A DNA stretch of 64,000 bases from Dehalococcoidales bacterium (GTDB lineage: Bacteria > Chloroflexota > Dehalococcoidia > Dehalococcoidales > UBA5760): positions 1-64,000 of the forward strand of contig JAQUQE010000001.1 of the NCBI GenBank assembly GCA_028716225.1, in the 5' to 3' direction. The position numbers and the translations under genes were made by a program. Numbering within the stretch: position 1 is the stretch's first letter; each line of letters begins with the position of its first letter. This document shows, one piece after another, positions 26,518 to 35,251 of the stretch. Under the pieces are notes generated by a model. The model did no database searches and was not told the DNA's origin. It saw only the letters and a list, made by a program, of their open reading frames with translations.

Positions 26518-27312
26518 ATGTGCCGGCTGATTGATAGCCACGCTCACCTGGAAGAAATTGACGACCTGGAAAAGATTATCGAAGAGTCTCGGTCGTCCGG
26601 CATCATAGCCATCATTGCCGTTGGCTCCGATTACCAGTCCAATCAGCGGGTCTTACAGATAGCTAAAGACTTTGAGGGGTTTGTTTACCCGGCTTTGGGT
26701 CTGCATCCTGCTCGTATCGAAAAGACGGAGTTTGACCGCACCATGGAGTTCATCGAGGCGGAGATAGACCGGGCCGTATGTATAGGTGAAATAGGGCTCG
26801 ACTACCATAAGAAAATCAGAGCTTTTGCCGATAAAGATTGGCAGCAGAGTGTATTCAGAGAAATGCTTGGCATCGCCGGTAAATACGGTAAACCGGTATC
26901 CGTCCACTCGCGTTATGCCTGGCGAGACGCATTCACTTTAGTTAATGAGTCCGGAATTGAAGAAGTGGTGTTTCACTGGTATACCGGACCCTCGAGTGTC
27001 CTGCGTGAAATAATAGGCCAGGGCTATTTTCTTTCGGCAACGCCGGCCATTGAATATCACGAGGAACACCGTAGGATGGTAAAAGAGACCCCTGCGAAGC
27101 AGTTGCTCTTGGAAACGGATTGTCCTGTGGTCTACGGGAGGGGTCGGGAATTCGCATTTGAATCCAGGCCTGCCGATATTTGCCGAAGCCTGAGGGGCGT
27201 CGCGGTGACAAAAGGAATGGATGAAACCGAAATCGCTGAGGCAACTACCGCAAATGCCGAAAGGCTGTTCCGGTTACGTAGTTACCCTAAGGAGAGCACG
27301 GAGTACATTTAG
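26518..27312 (+). CDS. TatD-family metal-dependent hydrolase
   Basis: A 264-residue TIM-barrel hydrolase of the TatD family, 3'-5' exonucleases involved in DNA quality control. Metal ligands are visible in order: DSHAHLEE (HxH), GEIGLDY (Glu), VSVHSRYAW (His), VVFHWYTG (His) and ETDCPVVYGRG (Asp). FHWYTG replaces the more common HCFSG, seen also in archaeal members. Length is normal. A GGAG ribosome site is placed about five bases before the ATG. The 250-base gap upstream should hold a divergent promoter region with the DUF151-like gene. Confidence 0.85.
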   Translation: MCRLIDSHAHLEEIDDLEKIIEESRSSGIIAIIAVGSDYQSNQRVLQIAKDFEGFVYPALGLHPARIEKTEFDRTMEFIEAEIDRAVCIGEIGLDYHKKIRAFADKDWQQSVFREMLGIAGKYGKPVSVHSRYAWRDAFTLVNESGIEEVVFHWYTGPSSVLREIIGQGYFLSATPAIEYHEEHRRMVKETPAKQLLLETDCPVVYGRGREFAFESRPADICRSLRGVAVTKGMDETEIAEATTANAERLFRLRSYPKESTEYI

Positions 27313-27383
27313 ATATTGCTGAGGTATAAGACGCCGATTAGGTTTGAGGGTGGTTTGAGGGTTCATAGGGGTACGGATTAGAT

Positions 27384-28433
27384 TCAACCGGAGATCTTCA
27401 AAACTCCCGCTCCACGATATTTCCCCTGCTTCAACGCAAGCAAAGCCTGATTTGCTTCTTCCAGGTCAAATTCAGTGATTTCCGGTCTTATGGGGATTTC
27501 GGCGGCCAGAGGAAGAAATTCTTCAACATCTCTCCTGGTGATATTTGCCACGCTCTTCACTTCCTTTTCCTGCCAGAGGTGTTCGGTATAGTCTAACTCA
27601 GGAATGAGAGTCTCTTTCCGAATTGCATTGATAACCAGTCTTCCCCCCTTGCTTAGATTTCTTAACGCCTCACGCACCGGTATCCCTATCGGGGTGGTAT
27701 CAATGGCGCAATCAAGTTTTACGGGTGATGCTTGCCCGGTTATTCCGACCCAGTCGGCCTCCTTTTCTCCGGCTAACTGGCTCGGAGCATCTCCCCTTTT
27801 CCGCGTGAAGACAAAAACCCGTGAGTTCGGGTACTGGTGTTTGGCAATCTGAATAACCAGATGGGCTGAGGCACCGAAGCCGTAAAGTCCGAGGGTTTGA
27901 CCGTCTTGCATTCCGGTCAGCTTTAAAGCCCGGTAGCCGATGGCACCGGCACACAAAAGGGGGGCAGCTTCAAGGTCGGTAAATCCGGTCGGAATCGGAT
28001 AGGCAAAATCCTCCGAAACCGCTGTATATTCGGCGTAACCGCCGTCGGCGTCGCACCCTGTACCCTGGAATTGGTCGCACAGGTTTTCATATCCCCTCTG
28101 GCAGAGAGAGCACTTCCCGCAACTCGAGTAGATCCAGGCAATCCCGACCCGGTCTCCCGGTCTGAACCTGGTTGCCGCTGAACCCAGTTTTTTCACTCTA
28201 CCTACGATTTCGTGGCCCGGTATTACCGGTAGCTTTGTCCGGCGCCTTCCTTCGATTTCGTCAATTTCGGTATGGCAGACCCCGCAGGTCGAGACCTTTA
28301 CTAGGATCTGCTTGGGTCCAACTTGAGGGAGCGGCCAGTCCTGGATCTCCAGGGGTGCGGCGTCGATCTGTGTGACTTTTCTGAGCAGCATCGCCTTCAT
28401 TTCCAGACTCTCGCTTTGATTACTGCCTGGCAT
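27384..28433 (-). CDS. zinc-dependent alcohol dehydrogenase
   Basis: A 349-residue medium-chain dehydrogenase that oxidises alcohols or reduces aldehydes with NAD(P). The catalytic zinc site is CGVCHTEIDE and GHEIVGRV; the structural zinc lobe is CGKCSLCQRGYENLCDQ with four Cys. The nucleotide-binding domain includes GLYGFGASAHLVIQIAK, a GxGxxAxxxxxQ pattern close to the zinc-binding ADH subgroup represented by AdhA. Start could be at an internal Met (MKAMLL, residue 12) since similar enzymes begin there. It is a single gene on the minus strand. Confidence 0.85.
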   Translation of the reverse strand: MPGSNQSESLEMKAMLLRKVTQIDAAPLEIQDWPLPQVGPKQILVKVSTCGVCHTEIDEIEGRRRTKLPVIPGHEIVGRVKKLGSAATRFRPGDRVGIAWIYSSCGKCSLCQRGYENLCDQFQGTGCDADGGYAEYTAVSEDFAYPIPTGFTDLEAAPLLCAGAIGYRALKLTGMQDGQTLGLYGFGASAHLVIQIAKHQYPNSRVFVFTRKRGDAPSQLAGEKEADWVGITGQASPVKLDCAIDTTPIGIPVREALRNLSKGGRLVINAIRKETLIPELDYTEHLWQEKEVKSVANITRRDVEEFLPLAAEIPIRPEITEFDLEEANQALLALKQGKYRGAGVLKISG

Positions 28434-28486
28434 TGTCGGAGTAATCGATCAAAAATGCGAACCGGTTTACTAACCACTAATCAACC

Positions 28487-31288
28487 TTACGAAAAAAGGG
28501 ATTTAACCCAGGTGATGAAGGAATCCCAAAGGCTCTTGAATTTGTCAAACCAGCCGCCTCCTGCGGTCGAATCCAGGAAGTCGTCATCTTCAGCTGCCCA
28601 CCAGAAGTCATCTTCTGTTACAGGGCTAATTGCGGATACTGTTTCTCCATCAACGGATGCAGAATTATCCGCGGATACGGTAGTGCCTGCCCCGGTTGAT
28701 TCGGGGGTGTCCACGACAAGTTCACCTTCCAGGCAGTGAACCTCAATATTGTCTCCGGCGGCAACGGCAAACTCGGTATTCAGTCCGGTGACCACTGCCT
28801 TCGGACTATATGTCCACCATTCTCCATCCTGCGATTGCTTGATGTTGACAGGTACAGTGAAGTGGCCGTTCTCCTTGCTGCGGAAGCTGGCACTCCCTTG
28901 CCAGAGGCGTACCTCAACCAGTTGGGGAGAACAATAACCAAGGAAGATCTCACTGTCCGGATCTAGGAAGATAATCCCCCAGGGGGTGTCGTTTATGGTC
29001 AGGTGTAAGATTGCCTTCGAATCCGGGCCGGTACGTAAGCTTTGAAAGGAATCGAACTGCGTTGGGCTGGATGTCAGCTTAGTCTCATGGCTGCCGGACG
29101 CATCATAACTTACGAGGTATACATCCCTCCAGTATTTAAAGACTTCGACATGCGAACCTGCTAACTGTGGCCGCCAAATGTCGCTGGTGAGCCAGGTTTT
29201 TACCTGCTCCCACGTATTCAAATATTCGGTGATGGCTACATAGGGGACAGCGGGAATGTCCGGGGAGTGCTTTACGTCAGCCTCAGTCACGCTGGCTACG
29301 CCATTCAGATAGGCTGATGCTGAACTGACTACCCAGTCATCAGGAAACCCGTATATGTTGCCGTACTGTATCTCGGTATTGAGGTGGGCGCCGGTTGCCT
29401 CGCCGCTGTTGAGCGTTTTCATAAACGGACTCTCGGAATAGAGTTGTTCTGCCGGGAGCCTGTGCGTCTGGTACCACCCGGCGCCGACATTTCCGGTTAC
29501 CTTCTTGGTCCAGGAAACGCCATGATTCGGCGTTCCGACCATTATCAGTTTCCTGAGATCGCCTTCGTAGCCTGTGAGGCCATGTGAGTAATAGCGGGAA
29601 ATAAGTCCGCCCATGCTATGGCCGACCGCATCCACCTTGGCCAGTTTGAGGTTAGCGTTGGAGTAGTCTGACTTCTGCTTCCTGATGTCGTTCTTTAATA
29701 TCACTGATAGCCCTTCGATAGACTGGCCGGTAGCACCGTAATTACCCAGGTAGGTATCGAACTTCTCTCCCTGCAGGTAACTGGACAGCTTGCCCCATGT
29801 AGCCGTAGCTCCGAGAAAGCCGTGCACCAGCATTACCGGAGGGCGGCATACCAGGATTTCGGCCTCTATCTTCCCTTCCTGATCGCTGGCATCGGTATAG
29901 GTTAAGGTTAAGGGAACCTCAGCCGCCCATACCCTGGAGCCTGATTGATGCACGCCTAATTCTTCTCGAGTAAGTTGACTCGTGGTGAGATAATCCGGCG
30001 GATAGTAGGTAATCTCGGCCATGCCGGCGGAATCCAGGATTATGTTACCGGTGGTACCTATGGCACTCCCTTCCAGTCTGCCGAGATCCGGCTGGCTGAT
30101 TTTAACGTTACTAAACCCCGGCAGTGAAATAGACATACCCAGAGAGCTGACTCCATCTGCGGTAACGCCGACGAATGGCTCCCCCGTCGCGGGATTCATT
30201 TCCACCAGAAGTCCAATGTCCCCCACGATGAAGGTGGTGCTGTTGCTCACACTGGGATATGCGGAATGGGATGCCGTCGCCGAAACAGTGTAAACAGCCT
30301 GGGTAGCATCCGCGGGTATGGCGAATTCACAGCGGTAATTACCGGATGAGTCGGTGGTCGCTGAAAACTGGGTGCCGCTGACATCAACGGCCACGGCAGC
30401 ACCGGCCAGCTTACCCTGTATATCTGAAACACCGCCCTGAATAACTACCGTCTCTCCCGCAGTATAGGCCTTCTTATCGGTGGTAAGACTTAAGCTTATC
30501 CCTTCAGCAAGTGGACATCCGCTGGCATCCACGGCAACTCCTGCCGGAGTACCCGGACACTGGTCTATGTCATCGGCAACTCCGTCCCCGTCCGAGTCTT
30601 GAGTCAGAACGGTTCCCCCCTCGTCGGTTAACAGGCCATACTTAATTGCATTAGCATATAAGGCCTCGGCTATCTCATCGTGGGAAATGCCGACGTCGAT
30701 ACTGAGTCCTGCGTAAAAGAGGAAGCGGCCTGCTTGCCAGTCTATACTGGTACCACCCAAAGAACTGATATCGCTAATAATAGCGGGATGGTTGTGAAAC
30801 GTTGTTACCTCAAAGCCGGCCATGGATGAGGATGAGACTGTCGCAATGCTTTTAGCTATCGAAGCCTCTGCTGCCGCTTCGGTGGTGTATGCCTGGATTT
30901 TCATCGGCAGCGACTGCCAAACCGCCCCTTGTTCAGGTATTGGAACATCCAGGCCATAGGCAGCCACGCCTTCTATTATCTCCCATTCACCCCCTTTTGA
31001 TTCATACTGTACCCTCGGGCCCCATATCTCAGGACAATAGTAGGGGGCTTCGGCACCCTCGTGAGCAGGCGTACCGTAGAAACAAAAGCTCTGGTCCCAG
31101 CCGAACTCGGCACCTGCCTCCGCCAGAACCTGTTTGATGGTTGCTTCCTGTGAGTCGCTTGGCGCTGATGTATAGGCCAGCGCTGTCTTCGCGGGTAAAA
31201 TAGCGCTTAGCCCCATCATTGCGAAGAGCATCGTTATAGCGACGAGGGTAATCAAAAGTTTCCCGGTAATCCCCACTCTTGTCTTCAA
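28487..31288 (-). CDS. large exported lipase-like / FecR-like protein
   Basis: A 933-residue exported protein. After a signal peptide (KLLITLVAITMLFAMMGLSAIL) comes a region of unknown function, a thrombospondin type 3-like Ca-binding piece (DSDGDGVADDIDQCPGTPAG near 240), an Ig-like repeat (about 270-350), an alpha/beta-hydrolase domain (about 480-700; oxyanion PPVMLVHGFLG, nucleophile Ser558 in VGHSMGG), then a FecR-like beta region (about 760-880) and the tail FDKFKSLWDSFITWVKSLF. The hydrolase part resembles PGAP1/lipase-type esterases. The other catalytic residues (Asp, His) I could not place firmly. The tail is shared with the 24391-25701 protein. Confidence 0.78.
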   Translation of the reverse strand: MKTRVGITGKLLITLVAITMLFAMMGLSAILPAKTALAYTSAPSDSQEATIKQVLAEAGAEFGWDQSFCFYGTPAHEGAEAPYYCPEIWGPRVQYESKGGEWEIIEGVAAYGLDVPIPEQGAVWQSLPMKIQAYTTEAAAEASIAKSIATVSSSSMAGFEVTTFHNHPAIISDISSLGGTSIDWQAGRFLFYAGLSIDVGISHDEIAEALYANAIKYGLLTDEGGTVLTQDSDGDGVADDIDQCPGTPAGVAVDASGCPLAEGISLSLTTDKKAYTAGETVVIQGGVSDIQGKLAGAAVAVDVSGTQFSATTDSSGNYRCEFAIPADATQAVYTVSATASHSAYPSVSNSTTFIVGDIGLLVEMNPATGEPFVGVTADGVSSLGMSISLPGFSNVKISQPDLGRLEGSAIGTTGNIILDSAGMAEITYYPPDYLTTSQLTREELGVHQSGSRVWAAEVPLTLTYTDASDQEGKIEAEILVCRPPVMLVHGFLGATATWGKLSSYLQGEKFDTYLGNYGATGQSIEGLSVILKNDIRKQKSDYSNANLKLAKVDAVGHSMGGLISRYYSHGLTGYEGDLRKLIMVGTPNHGVSWTKKVTGNVGAGWYQTHRLPAEQLYSESPFMKTLNSGEATGAHLNTEIQYGNIYGFPDDWVVSSASAYLNGVASVTEADVKHSPDIPAVPYVAITEYLNTWEQVKTWLTSDIWRPQLAGSHVEVFKYWRDVYLVSYDASGSHETKLTSSPTQFDSFQSLRTGPDSKAILHLTINDTPWGIIFLDPDSEIFLGYCSPQLVEVRLWQGSASFRSKENGHFTVPVNIKQSQDGEWWTYSPKAVVTGLNTEFAVAAGDNIEVHCLEGELVVDTPESTGAGTTVSADNSASVDGETVSAISPVTEDDFWWAAEDDDFLDSTAGGGWFDKFKSLWDSFITWVKSLFS

Positions 31289-31540
31289 TAAAACCTCCTT
31301 TGTGTCTTGCTGCCATCACGAAGGTACTAGGGGCTGACAGATGGATTCCTCTGCTATTGGGTAATAGTACATGAATATTTAGGAATTCACAAGCATCTTA
31401 CCGGACGCTATGGTAGGCGATTACTGTGTTTTCAATACAAGGCGGGGTAAGTTTTATAGTTTTTAGCAGTGCGGTTTTATAAAAGAGCCTGTGATTTTAG
31501 ATAACAGATCGGTATTGCTGAAGGATACCCGTAGGTTTTC

Positions 31541-32461
31541 CTAGCCTAGGCTCGAACGGAAAAAGCGCTTTATCTTCCGGCTGATAAAGGGATATCCGAG
31601 CCATATGCTGGCATGGCCGCTGGGGAACCATGTAATAGGGGGTCTGCCGGCAGATTCCCAAAAGTCCGTGGTGGCTTCTTTCGGGATAATTTCATCCCAG
31701 CGCGCGTTTATCATAAGGAGAGGGCGGCTATGGAGATAATGCGCGTAGGTCATGGCATCCACGAGAAAGCTGCGCTCCGGTGGGATAACCTGCTCCCAAC
31801 CTTTTTCTATCACCTCGTCGAGGTATTGACGGTAGCGCTGTTGCTGGGTGTTGAACTCGGCTTCGCTACGGTGGAAGCCCCATTTCCGTGTCAGTACCCG
31901 GCTTCTCATTCCTATCTTCTCCAGATTCCCGCCGCTGATAATCAGCACGCCGCTGTTGATGCGGCGGTCTATCCCCATGGTAATAGCGGAGATAAAACCC
32001 CCGAAGCTTAGCCCGACGATGCCGGTCTTTCCCTTAGCTAACTCGTCCCTGGTTCCTATCCAGTCGAGCACATGGCACACGTCAATGACCGAGGTACGGT
32101 AGTTCTCGAACCATTCGTCATCCGAGAGCGGATGAGCAATCGGTAACGTACGACTGGAATGTGTGATGAGGTAGATGATGAAAGAGGCGATTCCCTGGCT
32201 CGCCAGTTCACGGGCAAGGAACTTCATCGGGACAACGCTCCGGTCACCCAGCCCGTGCACCAGAATGACCAGGGGTAGATTATGGCCATAGGGTCTCAGG
32301 TATTCACCGTGCAATGAGTTGTTACTTTCATCGGGAGTGTTACATGCAGGCGGGAAGCTGACTAGATATCGCTCGTATCTACCAGTTTTCTTAATTAGCC
32401 GGGTATCAGGGTCGGTGTTTGGCTCGTAGTTAAAAAGGTTGGTCATATTGGGCATCGCCAC
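31541..32461 (-). CDS. alpha/beta hydrolase
   Basis: A 306-residue alpha/beta-hydrolase, presumed cytoplasmic as no signal peptide is seen. The oxyanion-hole block is LPLVILVHGLGDRS, the nucleophile elbow is VGLSFGGFIS, the acid is probably Asp in INARWDEIIP, and the His is in WFPSGHASIWLG. This order and spacing resemble dienelactone-hydrolase/peptidase S9-like and acyl esterase enzymes. Substrate is unknown. The 250 bases upstream of the neighbouring exported gene contain nothing else notable. Confidence 0.8.
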   Translation of the reverse strand: MAMPNMTNLFNYEPNTDPDTRLIKKTGRYERYLVSFPPACNTPDESNNSLHGEYLRPYGHNLPLVILVHGLGDRSVVPMKFLARELASQGIASFIIYLITHSSRTLPIAHPLSDDEWFENYRTSVIDVCHVLDWIGTRDELAKGKTGIVGLSFGGFISAITMGIDRRINSGVLIISGGNLEKIGMRSRVLTRKWGFHRSEAEFNTQQQRYRQYLDEVIEKGWEQVIPPERSFLVDAMTYAHYLHSRPLLMINARWDEIIPKEATTDFWESAGRPPITWFPSGHASIWLGYPFISRKIKRFFRSSLG

Positions 32462-32616
32462 CTTCCCGAGAGCCCGAATAAACTTTGGTATCCGTCGAGT
32501 CTTATTCTATTCCTTTATCTCTATCTATATCAACATACCGGTCTTATCACAACGGTTCATTCGCGATATGGATCGTCCTATCTCTATTTTAACTTGTGAA
32601 GTAAACATATAGTCTC

Positions 32617-32645
32617 TTGACACAGCTCGGGCATAGGACTAAACT
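32617..32645 (+). promoter_or_regulatory. sigma-70-like promoter
   Basis: TTGACA (32617-32622), a 17-base spacer and TAAACT (32640-32645) lie 33 bases before the start of the next gene. The -35 box is a perfect consensus match. Confidence 0.6.
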
Positions 32646-32677
32646 CAAATTTCAGGTATGCACACAGGAGATACGCT

Positions 32678-33379
32678 ATGAGCAAAATATTTATTTCTGC
32701 AAAGTGTCCCGAGGACTGGAATCGGCTACTCGCTGAGCCGGAGAAACACTGGAGGAGAGGTTATTCGGCAAGAACACTCGCTTATTGTTGGCAGGAAGCG
32801 GACGGTTTCCCGAGTTCAGTCAAAAACACGTTTAAGGACTCTGGTATAGAATTATTTCATGATGTAAAGCTAATTGTTGCCTTTCCCGAATACTGGGCTG
32901 CCTTGAAGCCATACATGTCTCAGCCATCTCAAAGTGAGATCTTTGCCCTAGCCAGGACCGGGAACGGACGATTAATCTCAGTCGCGGTGGAAGGCAAGGT
33001 GGATGAACCCTGTGATAGGGCGGTTGCTGATTGGCAGTTGACCGATATGGGCAATAAGCAGACCAGACTGAAGTTCTTATCTGATGAGTTAGAACGCACT
33101 AAGGCTGATATAGAACACATCAGGTACCAGCTTTTACGCATGACCGCATCGGCGCTGTTAGAAGCACAAAGATTTAACGCTACCAACGCCTTGATGCTGA
33201 TCCATTCCTTCAGCAGATTTGAAGGGAGCGAAAATAAAAGCCTTCAGGATTACTGTGCTTTTGTGAGTTCCTTCGGGAAGCGGGGGAGAATGAATTCCGT
33301 GGTTTTTGTGAAGAACGTGAATGGTATAGATCTATACCTGGCGTGGGTAAATGGGGAGAGGAAATACCTGGAGAGTTAA
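32678..33379 (+). CDS. uncharacterised protein, DUF6946-like
   Basis: A 233-residue soluble protein. The N-terminal half (CPEDWNRLLAEPEKHWRRGY followed by SARTLAYCWQEADGFP) resembles the DUF6946 family of unknown function. ALARTGNGRLISVAVEGKVDEP follows a strand-turn-strand pattern with an ExK motif, and an upstream Glu in QSEIFAL could complete a PD-(D/E)xK-like nuclease site; this is speculation from pattern. The middle (about 125-160) is a predicted coiled helix, and the C-terminal third has VVFVKNVNGIDLYLAWV. The ATG has a weak GGAG site (32667) and a good promoter upstream. Confidence 0.65.
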   Translation: MSKIFISAKCPEDWNRLLAEPEKHWRRGYSARTLAYCWQEADGFPSSVKNTFKDSGIELFHDVKLIVAFPEYWAALKPYMSQPSQSEIFALARTGNGRLISVAVEGKVDEPCDRAVADWQLTDMGNKQTRLKFLSDELERTKADIEHIRYQLLRMTASALLEAQRFNATNALMLIHSFSRFEGSENKSLQDYCAFVSSFGKRGRMNSVVFVKNVNGIDLYLAWVNGERKYLES

Positions 33380-33702
33380 AGGCTAGAACTGCATGATTTA
33401 CCGGTGCTGATGCATTTTATCATGGCTATAGTCACTAAGAATAGCGAACCAGTATTGCCGGGTAGACGTAAAAAGGCTCCAAGTAATCTCGCTCTCTTAC
33501 AGTTCTTCGACTGGATCCTCCCTTGACCTTGCGGTGGCCGGTCGTTTCCCCTCTATCGAACCGTACTAAGCTCAACCACTTGGAGCGAATGTAATAATCT
33601 CATATTAACATTAGCCTGTCAAAGCCGTTGAGCGGATGAGAAAGGCAATAATCATATTGTTTGATTCATTCAAACTATCACATAATCCCTAAAATCCCTT
33701 TA
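33380..33702. other. intergenic stretch with a structured palindrome
   Basis: No coding frame is supported here. The notable content is the closed palindrome listed separately (33476-33586). The remaining sequence is ordinary, with an AT-rich part toward 33702. Confidence 0.5.
33476..33586. repeat. 111-nt closed palindromic structure, possible RNA
   Basis: GCTCCAAGT at the left and ACTTGGAGC at the right form a perfect nine-base closing stem. The GC-richer interior allows further small hairpins (CAGT-TCTTCG-ACTG and GACC...GGTC). It is not coding. The minus-strand reading contains GTACGGTTCGATAGAGGGG, which resembles the 3' end of group II intron domain V and following sequence, but the domain V hairpin itself is not present. 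It could be a small non-autonomous mobile unit or a structured RNA. Confidence 0.4.
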
Positions 33703-33981
33703 TTAACCTCTGTCTTCATAGGTAACATTATTTTGATACCGTTGCTCCTGGTTGGCAGGGCGAAGTAGATAAAGTCCGTTACTTAACTCATTGGCATACA
33801 CCCGGGTCCCCAGCTTGATGCCATATCTTGAAGCTAAATACAGCGGTATCGTTAAACGCCCGTCCTTATCCGCTTCCAAGTATAGGTCGCGGTCGGTTGT
33901 ATTATTATTCATAGTTGATATATGCGTTTTTTTGATTATTACAATATCACATTCCCACCCAACGGACTTGGTCTTAACCAT
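33703..33981 (-). CDS. AbrB/SpoVT-like small DNA-binding protein
   Basis: A small protein of up to 92 residues. The core LEADKDGRLTIPLYLASRYGIK then LGTRVYANELSNGLYLLRP matches the swapped-hairpin AbrB/MazE fold: DxxGRxxIPxxLR...xxxGxxV. It could be a transition-state-type regulator or an antitoxin, but no toxin gene adjoins it. The start is unsure. No ribosome site is seen before the ATG at 33981 or the in-frame ATG at 33912; the second gives a 69-residue protein closer to typical AbrB length and drops an N-terminal stretch that does not fit the fold. Confidence 0.6.
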   Translation of the reverse strand: MVKTKSVGWECDIVIIKKTHISTMNNNTTDRDLYLEADKDGRLTIPLYLASRYGIKLGTRVYANELSNGLYLLRPANQEQRYQNNVTYEDRG

Positions 33982-34049
33982 TATCTAAGCATAAAGGTAA
34001 TATGAATAGAAAGTTATCCTAATCCCCCAAATGATTCTACTGAACACGG

Positions 34050-34077
34050 TTGACTAATGGGGATTTTGGTGTATACT
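34050..34077 (+). promoter_or_regulatory. sigma-70-like promoter of dodecin
   Basis: TTGACT, a 16-base spacer and TATACT precede the dodecin start by about 44 bases. Both boxes are close to consensus and the gene has an ideal ribosome site, suggesting strong expression. Confidence 0.65.
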
Positions 34078-34120
34078 GTAAGCTAGTCTAAACTAGAGAA
34101 GAAATTAAAAGGAGGCGCAA

Positions 34121-34339
34121 ATGACAGTTACACGTGTGACGGAAATCAAGTCATCTTCTAAAACGAGTTTTGATGATGCGATCAAGCTGGGAATTGCTCG
34201 CGTCCAGAAGACTATTAGAAACGTCCGGTCTGCATGGATTGAAAACCAGGAAATTATGCTTGATAATAAGGGACAGATATCTGAGTACCGGGTACAGATG
34301 AAGGTGACCTTTATTCTCGAAGACCCAAGTGGAAAGTAA
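34121..34339 (+). CDS. dodecin flavin-binding protein
   Basis: A 72-residue dodecin, a dodecameric flavin-storage protein of the cytoplasm. The match runs end to end: VTRVTEIKSSSKTSFDDAIK, GIARVQKTIRNVRSAWIENQ and YRVQMKVTFILED. The invariant Trp (SAWIE) and the Gln in QMK that stack with the isoalloxazine ring are both present. An AAAGGAGG ribosome site precedes the ATG. It probably buffers free FMN/FAD or CoA, useful in a flavoprotein-rich anaerobe. Confidence 0.92.
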   Translation: MTVTRVTEIKSSSKTSFDDAIKLGIARVQKTIRNVRSAWIENQEIMLDNKGQISEYRVQMKVTFILEDPSGK

Positions 34340-34384
34340 CCTGTCCCTCTTAGAGTCTCTCAAAATGTGATACGGTCTTCTGTA

Positions 34385-35251
34385 TCATAATGGCTTAGTG
34401 CCTATTCTGCCGATGGCGCATTCAATCCATCCGTCGCTCGGCTTCTCAAAATATGCGTTAGCGCCAGTCCTGTTTAGTTCCATGTCCGCCATAGAATAGC
34501 CGGCGATGAAATCCCCGCTGTTTTTCAGAAAGAGTGTTCGTAATTCGTTCTTCGTGTATGAAGTTACCGTGCTTAAGCCGCAAGAATCCCGAATTATCTT
34601 GAAGATCTCTTCGGGTATCTGCCTTCTTACCGGGGTAACATATCGGTAGGGTATCATGTATTCGATAATGAAAATGTTCTCTCTATCAGTACGAAATCGG
34701 GTGATAATGTTCTGTAAATCATTTTTATGCAGGTAGTAGCTGATACCTTCCATAATGATTATTGATTGCATATCATGACGGTATCCGTTTACCGGCATGT
34801 CCAGCACGCTTAAAATATCGGGCGAGGTAATGTCTGCTGTTACACACCGTAGTTTATCCGTTAATTCCGGGCATACCTGAAGGTATAGTCTCTTTTTGTC
34901 TTCCATTCCCGATGAATCGACCTCGAAAATACGATGAATTTTGTGGGGATTCATATACAGTATTTCTACGGACAAAGGGGATTTTCCGGCAGCAAGAAAA
35001 ATCAACTGAAATTCCTGTTTTGCGGCACTCAATTCCTGTTCTATCAAATACTTTATGAAGCTTTTCCTGTTGAGAATAACCTCATCGTACCAATCACAAA
35101 CGGAATTACACTCTTTAAGAAGAGCCTCTCCTGAAGATAGGTCGAGTTGATTCACATACTGTAGAACGGCGTCTTCGGTATAAAGTTTTAGTGCCCATTG
35201 CATGACTAAGGCGGCCGTCGGCTCGAGTCTTAATTTATCCGTCAACATCAT
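34385..35251 (-). CDS. LCM-like SAM-dependent methyltransferase
   Basis: A 288-residue methyltransferase of the leucine carboxyl methyltransferase/PPM-type. FQLIFLAAGKSPLSVEIL stands at the position of motif I (a G-poor variant), HRIFEVDSSGMEDKKRLYL gives the acidic residue for adenosine, and IIIMEGISYYLHKNDLQNII matches the family block EGVxxYL. Methyl acceptor is unknown. It overlaps the pseudouridine synthase gene by four bases (ATGA), so the two are co-translated, perhaps only by operon history. Confidence 0.65.
   Translation of the reverse strand: MMLTDKLRLEPTAALVMQWALKLYTEDAVLQYVNQLDLSSGEALLKECNSVCDWYDEVILNRKSFIKYLIEQELSAAKQEFQLIFLAAGKSPLSVEILYMNPHKIHRIFEVDSSGMEDKKRLYLQVCPELTDKLRCVTADITSPDILSVLDMPVNGYRHDMQSIIIMEGISYYLHKNDLQNIITRFRTDRENIFIIEYMIPYRYVTPVRRQIPEEIFKIIRDSCGLSTVTSYTKNELRTLFLKNSGDFIAGYSMADMELNRTGANAYFEKPSDGWIECAIGRIGTKPL

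Noticed and set aside
33476-33586. Group II intron
   Set aside because: Only a short similarity to the 3' flank of domain V is present; the domain V hairpin, the other domains and a reverse transcriptase are missing.
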